From: Microbacterium laevaniformans
GTDB taxonomy: Bacteria; Actinomycetota; Actinomycetes; Actinomycetales; Microbacteriaceae
Length of the DNA: 64,000 nucleotides
Reading direction: 5' to 3'
NCBI RefSeq assembly: GCF_016907555.1
Contig: NZ_JAFBCE010000001.1
Coordinates: 2,170,001-2,234,000 of the forward strand
The number at the start of each line of letters is the position of its first letter. The first letter of the stretch is position 1. Positions 26,869-35,748 of the stretch are shown one piece after another. The position numbers and the translations under genes were made by a program. The notes under the pieces were generated by a model. It saw only the letters and a list, made by a program, of their open reading frames with translations. It ran no database searches and was not told the DNA's origin.

Positions 26869-27729
26869 TCACTTGAGCCCGGTCGTGGCGACGCCCTGGA
26901 TGAAGTAGCGCTGCAGGAAGACGAACAGCAGCAGGATCGGCGCGATCACGAGCACGGACCCCGCCAGCAGCAGGCCGTAGTCGGTCGCGTTCTGTCCGGT
27001 CGAGTACAGCGAGAGCGCCACCGGGAGCGTGTACATGTTCTCGGTCTGTGCCGCGACGAGCGGCCACAGGAAGTTGTTCCACGACGCGAGGAAGGTGAGG
27101 ATGCCGAGGGTCGCCAGTGGCGGCCCGCACAGCGGCATGACCACGCGGGCGAAGATGCGCAGCTCTCCGGCCCCGTCGATGCGCGCGGCTTCGATGAGTT
27201 CGTCGGGGATGCCGAGCATGAACTGGCGCATGAGGAACACCCCGAGCGGCGTCGTGATGAACGGCAGGATCAGCGCCGCGTAGCTGCTGGTCAGCCCCAG
27301 CGAGGAGACCATCACGAACAGCGGCACGAAGGTGACGACGCCCGGCACCATGAGGGTCACCAGCACGACGGCGAAGAGGATCTTCTTACCGGGAAAGTCC
27401 ATCTTCGCCAGCGCGTAGCCGACCATCGAGCAGAACACGAGGTTGCCGAGCACGGTCAACAGGGCCACGACGATGCTGTTGGTGAAGAAGCGGCCGATGT
27501 CCAGCGGACCGAACCACTGGGCGAAGTTGTCCCACGTGAACTCGCGCGGCCACCAGGTGGGCGGGCGCTGCAGGATCTCCGACTGGGTCTTGACGGAGCC
27601 CAGCAGCATCCAGGCGAACGGCAGCATCCAGACGATGAGCCCGACGGCGAGCACGGTGTAGGTGACGGCGCGGCCGGTGAAGACGCGACGGGCACGCCGC
27701 GGCGGGCGGGCGATGGCAGGAGCGGTCAT
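26869..27729 (-). CDS. Sugar ABC transporter permease, MalG type
   Basis: This 286-residue inner-membrane protein has six predicted helices and the ATPase-contact EAA loop (EAARIDGAGELRIFARVVMPLCGPPLATL). Length and order match MalG-class permeases of carbohydrate uptake ABC transporters. It lies 12 bp after the MalF-type gene. No ATPase gene is present in this operon, so a shared MsiK-like ATPase elsewhere is expected, as in other actinobacteria. Confidence 0.93.
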   Translation of the reverse strand: MTAPAIARPPRRARRVFTGRAVTYTVLAVGLIVWMLPFAWMLLGSVKTQSEILQRPPTWWPREFTWDNFAQWFGPLDIGRFFTNSIVVALLTVLGNLVFCSMVGYALAKMDFPGKKILFAVVLVTLMVPGVVTFVPLFVMVSSLGLTSSYAALILPFITTPLGVFLMRQFMLGIPDELIEAARIDGAGELRIFARVVMPLCGPPLATLGILTFLASWNNFLWPLVAAQTENMYTLPVALSLYSTGQNATDYGLLLAGSVLVIAPILLLFVFLQRYFIQGVATTGLK

Positions 27730-27741
27730 GACGAGGTCCTC

Positions 27742-28695
27742 TCAGTCCTTCGTCCGCAGCAGTCGGAACTGCAGCAGGCTCAGCAGCGCGATGGCGAGGA
27801 ACAGGATGTAGCTGGCGGCCGAGGCGACGCCGTACTGCCCGAAGCCGAACTGCTTGAACGTGTAATAGGCGACTGACAGGGTCGAATCGAGCGGTCCGCC
27901 CTGTGTCATGACGAAGGCCTCCTCGAAGAACTGCAGGAAGCCCACCGAGATGAGCACCGCCCCGAGCAGGAGCGTCGGGCGCAGCATCGGCAGGGTGACC
28001 GAGGTGAGCCGCCGCCACGTGGAGGCGCCGTCCATCATGGCGGCCTCCTTCACGTCGGTCGGGATCGCCTGAAGCCCGGCGAGGAAGATGACCATGAGCG
28101 TTCCCACGTTGCGCCAGACGGCCATCGCGATCAGCGAGGGAAGCGCCCAGGTGGTGTCGTTGAGCCAGTCGGGCCCCTGGATGCCGATGAGGGCGAGCGC
28201 GCTGTTGAGAAGCCCGTCGGGCTGCAGGATGTAGCGCCAGACGACCGCGACGGCCACGATGCTGGTCACCACGGGGGCGTAGAAGCCGACCCGCAGGAAG
28301 GACACGATGCGCCCGCCGCCGGAGTTCAGCGCGAGAGCGAGCGCCAGAGCGACCGCCATCGTCACCGGGATGCCGACGACGACGAAGGTCGCGGTGACGC
28401 CGATGGACTTCAGGAACGTGGGGTCGCCCAGCACCTTGACGTACTGGTCGAGGCCCACGACGTCCACCGAGAACGGGGAGCGGATGTCCTGCGCGCGGAA
28501 GTCGGTGAACGACATCGCGAACGAGCCCACGATCGGCACGATCATGAACACCGCGAACACGATGACGAACGGGAGCGCGAACCCCCACGCGATCCATCCT
28601 TGACGCCGGCGACGGGACGACCCCGGCCGGCGACCACGGCCGCGACCGGTGACGGCGGCGGCCGCTCCGGTCGCGGCCAGTGATGCCTGCGTCAT
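27742..28695 (-). CDS. Sugar ABC transporter permease, MalF type
   Basis: This 317-residue permease has a basic cytoplasmic N-terminus (RGRGRRPGSSRRRRQG), six helices and the EAA loop EAAMMDGASTWRRLTSVTLPML. It pairs with the MalG-type protein encoded next. ATG 28695 is preferred because the coding sequence then begins 5 bp after the stop of the binding-protein gene; the longer frame would run into that gene. Together they form the channel for an oligosaccharide delivered by the upstream lipoprotein. Confidence 0.93.
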   Translation of the reverse strand: MTQASLAATGAAAAVTGRGRGRRPGSSRRRRQGWIAWGFALPFVIVFAVFMIVPIVGSFAMSFTDFRAQDIRSPFSVDVVGLDQYVKVLGDPTFLKSIGVTATFVVVGIPVTMAVALALALALNSGGGRIVSFLRVGFYAPVVTSIVAVAVVWRYILQPDGLLNSALALIGIQGPDWLNDTTWALPSLIAMAVWRNVGTLMVIFLAGLQAIPTDVKEAAMMDGASTWRRLTSVTLPMLRPTLLLGAVLISVGFLQFFEEAFVMTQGGPLDSTLSVAYYTFKQFGFGQYGVASAASYILFLAIALLSLLQFRLLRTKD

Positions 28696-28700
28696 CTCGA

Positions 28701-29963
28701 TCAGCCCATTCCGAGGGCGTCGGCCTTGCTCTGCAGCTCCTTCATGGCGTCTGCAGGGCTCTGGGTGCCCAAACGCACCTTCTCGAGCACCGCGTCGCCC
28801 GCGGCGGCGACCTGCACCCACGTGGTGGTGGCGGGAACCGACTTCGCGGTCTCCAGCTGCGTGCCGAAGGCTGCGAGCGTGGGCTGCGAGGCGAGGGCCT
28901 GCTCCTTCCACGCCGCCTGGACGGCGGGCAGGTCACCGGTCTTCTCGTACCACTGCGCCTGCGTGGTCGGGTCGGTGAGCCACTGGGCGAGCTTCCACGC
29001 GGAGTGCGCGTTCTTCGAGTTCTTGAACACCGTGAGGTTCGCGCCGCCGCTGAACGACGTCGACGACTCCTTCGTGGGCAGCACCGCGGTGGTGAACTTA
29101 CTCGCGAAGTCCGCACCGCCCACCTTCTCGAGCGAGCCGATCATGAACGGTCCGTCGATCAGCATCGGGGTCTTGCCGGCGACGAAGTCGGCCTCCTGAG
29201 CACCCGAGGAGCGGTCGGCCGCCGGGTTGGCGATGCCCTTCTGGAAGAAGCTCTGGTAGTACTCGTAGGCCTCGACCATCTGCGGGGTGTCGACCGTCCA
29301 CTTGTCGCCGTCGACGAGCGAAGCACCGTTGGACCACGGCATCCACAGCGTGCCCTGGAACGAGTCGTTGCCGCCGGGCAGGCGGATGCCGTACTCGGCG
29401 CCGGCCTTGGACTGCATGTCGGCGGCCATCTGGCTGAGTTCGTCCCACGTGGTGGGGGCCTTCGTCCAGCCGGCCTTCGCGGCGAGGTCCGTGCGGTAGT
29501 AAAGCACGCGGGTGTCCACGTACCAGGGGGCACCGGTCATCCGATCGGCCACCTTCGTCGACGCGACGGCGCCCGGGAAGGATCCCGACGTGTCGAGGTC
29601 GGTCGGCACGGTCTGGAACGCGTCGGCGAAGTCCGCCATCCAGGTCGAGCCCATCATCGCGATGTCGGGCGTCGTGCCACCGGCGATCGCCGTCTGGATC
29701 TTGCTGTAGGCGGCATCCCACGGAATCGCCGTGACTTCGACGGTGACGCCGGGGTTGGCGTCCTCGAACGTCTTGACGAAGTCGGGCAGGGCCTCGCCCT
29801 CCGCGCCCATCGCCCACATCGTGATCGTGCCCGTGGCCGGCTCGCTGCCGATCGTCGTGGCGGCGTCGGGCGCGCTCTGCGTGTCGGCTCCGCGGCCGCA
29901 GCCGGTGAGCGCCAGTGCGCCGATGGCGATGAGCGCGACGGCTCCCCGTCGTACGTGTTTCAT
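28701..29963 (-). CDS. Sugar ABC transporter solute-binding lipoprotein
   Basis: This 420-residue family-1 binding protein has a lipoprotein signal with lipobox ALTGC (C22), so it is tethered to the outer face of the membrane. The mature part begins with a Thr/Ala-rich linker, then the ITMWAMGAEG strand typical of sugar-binding lobes and the GTTPDIAMMGSTWMADF region. It captures the sugar for the two permeases. A GGAGG ribosome site precedes ATG 29963. First gene of the operon; its promoter holds a LacI-type operator. Confidence 0.93.
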   Translation of the reverse strand: MKHVRRGAVALIAIGALALTGCGRGADTQSAPDAATTIGSEPATGTITMWAMGAEGEALPDFVKTFEDANPGVTVEVTAIPWDAAYSKIQTAIAGGTTPDIAMMGSTWMADFADAFQTVPTDLDTSGSFPGAVASTKVADRMTGAPWYVDTRVLYYRTDLAAKAGWTKAPTTWDELSQMAADMQSKAGAEYGIRLPGGNDSFQGTLWMPWSNGASLVDGDKWTVDTPQMVEAYEYYQSFFQKGIANPAADRSSGAQEADFVAGKTPMLIDGPFMIGSLEKVGGADFASKFTTAVLPTKESSTSFSGGANLTVFKNSKNAHSAWKLAQWLTDPTTQAQWYEKTGDLPAVQAAWKEQALASQPTLAAFGTQLETAKSVPATTTWVQVAAAGDAVLEKVRLGTQSPADAMKELQSKADALGMG

Positions 29964-30005
29964 GGTTCCTCCTCGAACGGGACACCCGCTGCGGTGTCGG
30001 CTCTC

Positions 30006-30034
30006 ACTCTACTTATGCGCATAACCAACGTCAA
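30006..30034 (-). promoter_or_regulatory. Promoter of the sugar operon with a LacI-type operator in its spacer
   Basis: On the minus strand TTGACG (30034-30029) and TAGAGT (30011-30006) are spaced by exactly 17 bp. Within the spacer, 30013-30024 is the perfect palindrome TTATGCGCATAA with the central CG typical of LacI-family operators. The repressor encoded last in the operon would block the polymerase here. Downstream to 29964 there is only the leader and ribosome site; 30035-30187 shows nothing clear. Confidence 0.65.
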
Positions 30035-30187
30035 GACATCCGCCCCGCCCGCCTCCCGACCGCCCGCGAGTCCGCCCGCCCGCGAGACACCGCCTGCGCA
30101 CCGAAACACCGGTGCGCAGCGGCAGTCTCGGTGCAGGGACGGTGTCTCGCGGGGCGTACGCTCGGCGGGGTCGGTCGGCGGGCGGGG

Positions 30188-30508
30188 TCAGCGGGGGGAT
30201 GCCGCGGGGCGCGGTGCCCGCAGATAGCCGCGGACGAACTCGTCGAACAGGGCCGTCATGTCGACGGTGTCATCGAGCAGCCACTGCTGCTGGATGCCGT
30301 CCATCACGGCGCTGATGAGGCGGGCCGCCGCGTCGGGGTCGATGTCGGGCGCGATCTCGCCGGCACGCTGGCCGGCGCGCAGGAGCGCTGCCGTGGCCTC
30401 GGCGCGCGCCCGGTATCGGGCGGCGAAGTCGTCGTGCAGCGGATGGTCGGGGTCGGCCGCCTCCGCCACGACGGTCGAGTAGAGGGAGGTGAGACCACGG
30501 GTCGTCTG
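30188..30508 (-). pseudogene. TetR-family regulator remnant, C-terminal ligand domain only
   Basis: The frame from about 30505 down reads TTRGLTSLYSTVVAEAADPDH and on to DEFVRGYLRAP, which resembles the ligand-binding half of TetR proteins. An in-frame TAA at 30514-30512 stops the frame just upstream, and no helix-turn-helix domain is found in any frame nearby. A GTG at 30469 could give only a 93-residue fragment. The break coincides with an inverted repeat (GGTCGTC 30500-30506 and GACGACC 30518-30524). Most likely a decayed gene. Confidence 0.65.
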
Positions 30509-30572
30509 GTTTTACGCGACGACCTACGGTTTTCTCGCAACCCGCCCGCGCGCGACGACGGCCGCACTCGCC

Positions 30573-30635
30573 GAGGAGATTTCCACTCGGGAGGACGGAT
30601 GCCGCGACAACATCCTCCCGACGCGACATCTCCTC
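30573..30635. repeat. Nested inverted repeat downstream of rpiR
   Basis: Outer arms GAGGAGAT/ATCTCCTC and inner arms CGGGAGGA/TCCTCCCG are separated by 7-nt unpaired stretches on each side and a 17-nt loop. It may be the end-of-operon structure for the phn genes. It also lies in the sequence that replaced the TetR N-terminus. Confidence 0.5.
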
Positions 30636-30692
30636 CCGCAGCGCAGCACGACTGAGCCGAAGCGCACCACGACCGGGGAGGATCGCCCTGCC

Positions 30693-30731
30693 CGGCGAGA
30701 TCGGCCGGCGAGATCGCCCAGCGGGATCGCC
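30693..30731. repeat. Three-copy 13-bp tandem repeat after rpiR
   Basis: Copies CGGCGAGATCGGC, CGGCGAGATCGCC and CAGCGGGATCGCC stand head to tail, 8 bp past the rpiR stop. No function is apparent; it may be a small unstable array. Confidence 0.55.
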
Positions 30732-30739
30732 CGGCGCGG

Positions 30740-31597
30740 TCAGGCGGTGCCGTCGTCGAGGTTGTCCGACAGGATGCCGAGCACGTGCGCCCGCACGATG
30801 CGGGCCCTCTCCCCCAGCACGCCCGCGACGGCATCCACGAACGCCTCCACGAACGCGGCGTGTGCGACCCGCGAGGTGTGGGCCAGCTCCTCGCGGAAGC
30901 TGACGCCGGTCGGGGTGATCACGAGCGAGCGGTCGGCACGGTCGGCCAACGGGCTGGACGCGAAGGAGGTCAGGGCCAGCACACGCGCACCGGCGCTGCG
31001 GGCCGCCTCGGCCGCCCGCACGCTCGCGGCATTCGCTCCCGAGCCGCTCACGACGATGCACACGTCGGCGGCCGACAGCTGACGCGCCGCGATCTGCTGC
31101 GCGATGGCATCCGCGATCACCTCGGCGGGACGACCGACCGCGGTCAGGCGCATCGCCAGATCGCTCGCGACGGGCGCCGACAGTCCGTTCGCGACGACCA
31201 GCAGGCGCGAGGCGCCCGCGACGTCGGCGACCGCGGACGACACGTCGTCGGCGCTCATCAGACTCACCGCCGTGGTCAGCGACTGCGCGGTGCGCGCGAG
31301 GGCCGCGCGCAGCTCGCCGAGCGGGCCGTCGCCGTGATCGGCGTCGCGGGGCGGCTGGGCGCCGAGTTCGGCCGCCAAGGCGACACGCAGCTGCGGGTAG
31401 CCCCGGTAGCCCAGCGACTGGCACGCCCGCACGACCGATGAGCGAGCGACGCCGGCGCGGTCTGCCAGCTGCTGCGCGGTGAGCTCCACGACCGCGTCGG
31501 GCTCGGCCACGATGAGGTCGGCGACCCGCCGTTCGGTGGGCTGCAGGCCATTGCGCATCGCGGCGATGCGCACCGTCGTCGGCGCGTCAACGGGCAC
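30740..31597 (-). CDS. MurR/RpiR-family transcriptional regulator
   Basis: This 285-residue protein has an N-terminal RpiR helix-turn-helix (TAQQLADRAGVARSSVVRACQSLG) and a C-terminal SIS domain that binds phosphosugars (LVVANGLSAPVASDLAMRL; VVSGSGANAAS). Start GTG 31597 has a GGAGG site 7 nt upstream and overlaps the phnE stop by 11 bp. Being last in a phosphonate-type operon, it may sense a phosphorylated sugar or related metabolite of the imported compound. Candidate operator: 35728-35745. Confidence 0.88.
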   Translation of the reverse strand: MPVDAPTTVRIAAMRNGLQPTERRVADLIVAEPDAVVELTAQQLADRAGVARSSVVRACQSLGYRGYPQLRVALAAELGAQPPRDADHGDGPLGELRAALARTAQSLTTAVSLMSADDVSSAVADVAGASRLLVVANGLSAPVASDLAMRLTAVGRPAEVIADAIAQQIAARQLSAADVCIVVSGSGANAASVRAAEAARSAGARVLALTSFASSPLADRADRSLVITPTGVSFREELAHTSRVAHAAFVEAFVDAVAGVLGERARIVRAHVLGILSDNLDDGTA

Positions 31598-32387
31598 GCG
31601 GACCCTCCATGATTCGCCGGCGGAGCGCTCCACTCGCCGCGTCGATCGCCATCGTGACGACGATCACCACGATGAGCAGCATCCCCACGGTGGACCACTC
31701 CCGGTACTGGGTGTAGGACGTCAGCATATCGCCGATGCCGCCGACCCCGATGAGACCGAGAACGGCAGACGAGCGCACGTTGATCTCGAAGCGATAGAGC
31801 CAGAACGACAGGAACACCGGCTGCGCCTGCGGCCACACGCCCCAGCGCAGCACCTGCGCCGTCGAGCCGCCCGCGGCGCGCGCCGCCTCGATGGGGCCGG
31901 GAGGTACGGCCTCCACCGCTTCGTAGCCCCATTTGCCGAGCGTGCCGATGCCGTTGACGGCGAGGGCGAGCGCACCGGTCAGCGGGGTCAGCCCGGTGAC
32001 CGAGAGGATGATGATCGCGATGATCAGCTCGGGCACGGCGCGGATGACCGAGAACACGAGCCGCAGCGCGGCGCGCAGCCACAGCGGCCCGAAGCCGCGG
32101 GCGGCCACGAGGCTGAGCGGGGTCGCCAGCAGGATGCCGAGCACGGTCCCCACCCACGCCATCTCGATGCTCCGCCACGTCTGCCAGAGCGCTTCGGGCA
32201 GCTTCGACCACTCCGGCGCGGAGAACATGAGCCAGAGGTAGCGGCCGATGTCGGCGGGAAGGTCGGCGAGACGACCCCACGAGATCTGCACCGACCAGAA
32301 GGCGGCGACCACGACGGCGGTGACGACGACGGCCGACACGGCCCGCCACGGCGAACGACGGCGGACGGGAACGGCGAGGGCGCTCAC
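31587..32387 (-). CDS. phnE: Phosphonate-type ABC transporter permease (PhnE), second copy
   Basis: This 266-residue permease has about six helices and a conserved binding-protein-dependent transport loop (PIEAARAAGGSTAQVLRWGVWPQAQP). GTG 32387 has a GGAGG site and overlaps the previous phnE by 4 bp (GTGA). It resembles its neighbour in organisation, so the two probably form a heterodimer in the membrane. The substrate may be a phosphonate, phosphite or phosphate ester. Confidence 0.9.
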   Translation of the reverse strand: MSALAVPVRRRSPWRAVSAVVVTAVVVAAFWSVQISWGRLADLPADIGRYLWLMFSAPEWSKLPEALWQTWRSIEMAWVGTVLGILLATPLSLVAARGFGPLWLRAALRLVFSVIRAVPELIIAIIILSVTGLTPLTGALALAVNGIGTLGKWGYEAVEAVPPGPIEAARAAGGSTAQVLRWGVWPQAQPVFLSFWLYRFEINVRSSAVLGLIGVGGIGDMLTSYTQYREWSTVGMLLIVVIVVTMAIDAASGALRRRIMEGPRAR

Positions 32388-33196
32388 ACGAGCCTCCGTC
32401 TGATGGCGTCGCTCATCATGTCGATCACGACGACCACGACGAGCACTTCGAGGATGATGAGGGAGAGCTGGTCGTAGCGGTAGAACGTGCGGACCGCGTC
32501 GATGAGCAGCCCGATCCCTCCGGCGCCGACGAGCCCCAGCACCGTCGAGGCGCGCACGTTCAGCTCGAACACGTACAGGGTCTGCGACACGAATGCCGGC
32601 CACGCATCGGGGAGGGCGACGGCGCGGTTGATCTGCGCCTGCGTGCCACCGGCGGCCCGACCGGCTTCGATGGCACCGGCATCCTGCGCGTCGATCGACT
32701 CGGAGACGAGCTTGACGATGATGCCGATGTTGAAGATCGCGAGAGCGAGGATGCCGGGAAGCGCGCCGACGCCGACCATCGCGACGAGCACCGCCGCGTA
32801 GACGAGCTCGGGAACCGCGCGGATCGCATTCAGCAGGGTCCGCACCGCACCGCGGAAGGCGGGGTGCGGATTGGTGGGCCGTGCCGCCCAGAACGACAGC
32901 GGCAGCGAGATCGCGGCCCCCACGACGGTTCCGAGCACCGCCATCTGCAGCGTCTCAAGCATCGGCGCGACGGTGCGCGGAAAGAACGACCAGTCGGGCG
33001 TGAGCAGTTCGACGATCTTCGTGGCACCGTTTCGCCAGTTCGCGACGATCGGCGCGACATCCAAGCCCACGCCGATGCCCGGAAGGCACGTGACCACCGT
33101 GATCACGACGACGACCGCCAGCGCGATCCACGTTCCGGCGCGGCGTCGAGGCCGCTCGGGCACCACCAGCGCGGATGCCGCGGGCGCGACGCTCAT
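32384..33196 (-). CDS. phnE: Phosphonate-type ABC transporter permease (PhnE), first copy
   Basis: This 270-residue inner-membrane permease has a membrane helix at about 20-45, then the core with [19 protein letters not shown] and the loop [26 protein letters not shown]. These are PhnE signatures. It overlaps phnC by 4 bp and the second phnE by 4 bp, so translation of the set is coupled. Two PhnE-type genes in one operon are common in Gram-positive bacteria. Confidence 0.92.
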   Translation of the reverse strand: MSVAPAASALVVPERPRRRAGTWIALAVVVVITVVTCLPGIGVGLDVAPIVANWRNGATKIVELLTPDWSFFPRTVAPMLETLQMAVLGTVVGAAISLPLSFWAARPTNPHPAFRGAVRTLLNAIRAVPELVYAAVLVAMVGVGALPGILALAIFNIGIIVKLVSESIDAQDAGAIEAGRAAGGTQAQINRAVALPDAWPAFVSQTLYVFELNVRASTVLGLVGAGGIGLLIDAVRTFYRYDQLSLIILEVLVVVVVIDMMSDAIRRRLV

Positions 33197-34011
33197 CGAT
33201 CGAGCCGATCGTCGCCGGTCAGCGACCGTCCGTAGATGTTCTCGAAGTCGGCATCCGTCGCGCTCGCGGCCGGCCCGTCGAAGACGACCTCCCCGGCGCG
33301 CATGCCGATGATGCGCGCGCCGTACTGCCGCGCGAGATCGAGCAGGTGGATGTTGACCAGCACCGTGATGCCGAGGTCGGCGTTGATCCGCCGCAGATCG
33401 CCCATGACGCCGTGTGCGGTGGGCGGGTCGAGGCTCGCGACCGGCTCATCGGCGAGGACGATCCGCGGCTGCTGCGCAAGGGCGCGCGCGATCGCGACGC
33501 GCTGCTGCTGGCCGCCCGACAGGGCCGAGGCCCGATCCCACACCTTCGACAGGATGCCGACGCGATCGAGCGCCTCGAAGGCGATCTGCTTGTCGGCGTC
33601 GCGGTAGGCGCCCGCCAGGGTGCGCCAGTACGGCGTGTGGGTGAGACGCCCCACGAGCACGTTGTTCAGCACGGTCGTCCGACCGGCGAGGTTGAACCCC
33701 TGGAACACCATGCCGATCTGCCCGCGGAGGTGGCGAAGGCGCTTGCCCCGTGCGTTGTCGACGCGCTCGCCGCCGACGGTCACCGTTCCCTCCGTCACGG
33801 GCACGAGGCCGTTGATCGTGCGGATCAGCGTCGACTTTCCCGACCCGGAGAGGCCGACGATGCAGACCATCTCGCCCGGGGCGATCTCGAGGTCGACACC
33901 GCGAAGCCCCACGGTGCCGTTGGGGTAGCGGACGGTGACCCCGTCCAGACGGATGCCCCAGGGCACCGGGGCCGCAGCCTCGGTGCCCTGGGCGACGATC
34001 GGATCCGTCAC
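33193..34011 (-). CDS. phnC: Phosphonate-type ABC transporter ATPase (PhnC)
   Basis: This 272-residue ATPase has Walker [10 protein letters not shown], the Q-loop in [20 protein letters not shown], signature [15 protein letters not shown], Walker [13 protein letters not shown] and the switch His in VNIHLLDLA. The FNL(A/V)xRxxVxxNV segment is typical of PhnC. Start GTG 34011 overlaps the phnD stop by 4 bp. It drives import through the two PhnE permeases. Confidence 0.95.
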   Translation of the reverse strand: MTDPIVAQGTEAAAPVPWGIRLDGVTVRYPNGTVGLRGVDLEIAPGEMVCIVGLSGSGKSTLIRTINGLVPVTEGTVTVGGERVDNARGKRLRHLRGQIGMVFQGFNLAGRTTVLNNVLVGRLTHTPYWRTLAGAYRDADKQIAFEALDRVGILSKVWDRASALSGGQQQRVAIARALAQQPRIVLADEPVASLDPPTAHGVMGDLRRINADLGITVLVNIHLLDLARQYGARIIGMRAGEVVFDGPAASATDADFENIYGRSLTGDDRLDR

Positions 34012-34988
34012 TGCAGTCCGAGCTGCTCGGCGGCACGCGCCACGACGTCGAGGGAAGCGGGGTTGGCGGGTGCGAGCTTGGTGATGGAGTAGATGCTCTT
34101 GAGCACCTTCGAGCCCTCGTCGGTGTTGGAGTAGGACTCCAGCGCCTGGGTGATCTTGTCCTGGAGGGCCGGCGAGAGCTTCGACGAGACGGCGACGCCG
34201 TCGTTGGGGATCGGGTCGCTGAGGGCGAAGACGACGACCTTCTGGCCCACGTCGGGGGTGTCCTTCTTCACGAGCGTGCGTGCGTCCCAGAAGCTGAAGC
34301 CGACCTCGGCATCGCCCTTGTAGACGGCCATCACCGAGGCGTCGTTGGCGGTGACGGGGATCTTCTGGAACCCGTTGTCGATATCGATGCCCTTCTCCTT
34401 GAGGGCGAGCATCGGGTAGATGTAGCCAGCCGGCGAGCCGGGGCCGAGCACGGCGACCTTCGCACCGGCGATCTTGGTGATCGCGTCGAGGCCGCTCGGC
34501 GTCGCGAGCTTGTCGGTGCCGTTGCAGTACAGCATCCCGTCCTTGTCGACGGGGGTGTCGGAGCAGTACTTGCTCGGGTTGTTCGTCATGAACTGGGCCG
34601 GGTAGGTGATCGCGCCGTTACGCTCGGTCTGCAGCACGACCTTCGCACCGTAGCGGTCGCTGGCCTGCCACAGCTGCAGCGAGGGGAGGAAGCCGATCTG
34701 CGCCTGGTCGGCACCCATCGCCTCCACGGCGGCCTGATAGTCCTTCGACACGACGCCCGTGACGGGGATGCCGAGTTCCGAGCTCAGCATGTCGGTCAGG
34801 GGCTTGGCCGTGTCGACGAGGCCGCCCTGGTCCTGCGAGGGCACGAGGGCGAGAACGAGCGAGCTCGGGTCGGCGGCCGGCGCGGCGGAGCCGGAGGCGT
34901 CGGAGGTGCCGGAGCAGCCGGCGAGCGCGACGGTGGCGGCGAGCGCCGTCGCGGCGACCGCGGCGAGTCGGAGGCGGGTGATGCGCAT
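34008..34988 (-). CDS. phnD: Phosphate/phosphonate-binding lipoprotein (PhnD)
   Basis: This 326-residue protein has a lipoprotein signal with lipobox ALAGC (C25). The mature domain shows PhnD traits: [20 protein letters not shown], the central [18 protein letters not shown] and the anion-site region [18 protein letters not shown]. It binds the substrate outside the cell for PhnC/PhnE. The family covers phosphonates, phosphite, hypophosphite and methylphosphonate, which cannot be told apart here. No C-P lyase genes are in the window. Confidence 0.92.
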   Translation of the reverse strand: MRITRLRLAAVAATALAATVALAGCSGTSDASGSAAPAADPSSLVLALVPSQDQGGLVDTAKPLTDMLSSELGIPVTGVVSKDYQAAVEAMGADQAQIGFLPSLQLWQASDRYGAKVVLQTERNGAITYPAQFMTNNPSKYCSDTPVDKDGMLYCNGTDKLATPSGLDAITKIAGAKVAVLGPGSPAGYIYPMLALKEKGIDIDNGFQKIPVTANDASVMAVYKGDAEVGFSFWDARTLVKKDTPDVGQKVVVFALSDPIPNDGVAVSSKLSPALQDKITQALESYSNTDEGSKVLKSIYSITKLAPANPASLDVVARAAEQLGLQ

Positions 34989-35025
34989 GAGGTGTCCTTC
35001 GGTGTCGGGGTGGATCGAGGAGTGG

Positions 35026-35682
35026 TCAGCGGGTACGCGCGCGGGCGCGAACCCATTCGGTGAGGGCGGGCAGGAGTTCGGGAAGCGTGTCGGCGCGGAA
35101 GTCCGGGGCGGCGTCGGGGTCGGGATAGCCGCCGACCAGCGCCGTCGCGTGGCCGCGGGCGTGGGCCGGAGCCAGGTCGTTGCGCCAGATGTCGCCGACG
35201 GCGAGCACCTCGGCATCCGCGTCCAGCTCGTCCAGCAGCGCGGCGAGCCCGTCGGGCTTGCCCGCGTCGACGACGACGCGGTCGAAGAGCCCTTCCAGCG
35301 CGAGCGCCGTCAGCGCCTCCGGAATGCGCACGCCGGGCGCGTTGGTGACCAGGATGCGCTCCGCGTCGACCGTCGCGAGGAAGGTGGCGAGGCCCTCGGG
35401 GGCGAGAACGGGAGCGTCGTCGGACGCGAGCTGTGCGCGGCTGGCGGCGTAGCCGCGCGCGAGGTGCTCGGGGGCGGCTCCGGCCGCGAGGGCGCGCACC
35501 CGCACGAGGTCGTAGGCGTCGATGGCGTCGTCGTCGCCGTCGGCGAGGCCGGTGGCGATCTCATCGACGAACGACGGCGACAATCCGGCCTCGGTGGCGA
35601 CGGCGCGGGCGTACGCGCGCACCGGCCCGTCGCCGAGGGCGACGGTACCGTCGAAGTCGAAGATGAGAATGGGACGAGGCAC
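35026..35682 (-). CDS. HAD-superfamily hydrolase in the phosphonate operon
   Basis: This 218-residue HAD phosphatase has all four motifs: nucleophile D9 and D11 in FDFDGTVALGD, Thr in LVTNAPG, Lys in VVDAGKPDGL and acidic loop AVGDIWRNDLAP. A small helical cap lies at about 20-85. The Schiff-base Lys and cap typical of phosphonatase (PhnX) are not recognisable, so a phosphate-ester phosphatase is more likely. Start GTG 35682 has a GGGAG site. First gene of the minus-strand phn operon, 37 bp before phnD. Confidence 0.85.
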   Translation of the reverse strand: MPRPILIFDFDGTVALGDGPVRAYARAVATEAGLSPSFVDEIATGLADGDDDAIDAYDLVRVRALAAGAAPEHLARGYAASRAQLASDDAPVLAPEGLATFLATVDAERILVTNAPGVRIPEALTALALEGLFDRVVVDAGKPDGLAALLDELDADAEVLAVGDIWRNDLAPAHARGHATALVGGYPDPDAAPDFRADTLPELLPALTEWVRARARTR

Positions 35683-35727
35683 GGATCTCCCTGCGGGTGA
35701 CGAACGCGTCCGTGAGGCTGGACGCTT

Positions 35728-35745
35728 TGTCCATAGTGAAGGACA
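35728..35745. promoter_or_regulatory. Inverted repeat in the phn divergent promoter region
   Basis: TGTCC (35728-35732) and GGACA (35741-35745) form an inverted repeat within the 66-bp gap between the HAD gene and the divergent gene. It is a candidate RpiR operator; no consensus is available to test it. Confidence 0.3.
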
Positions 35746-35748
35746 TGT

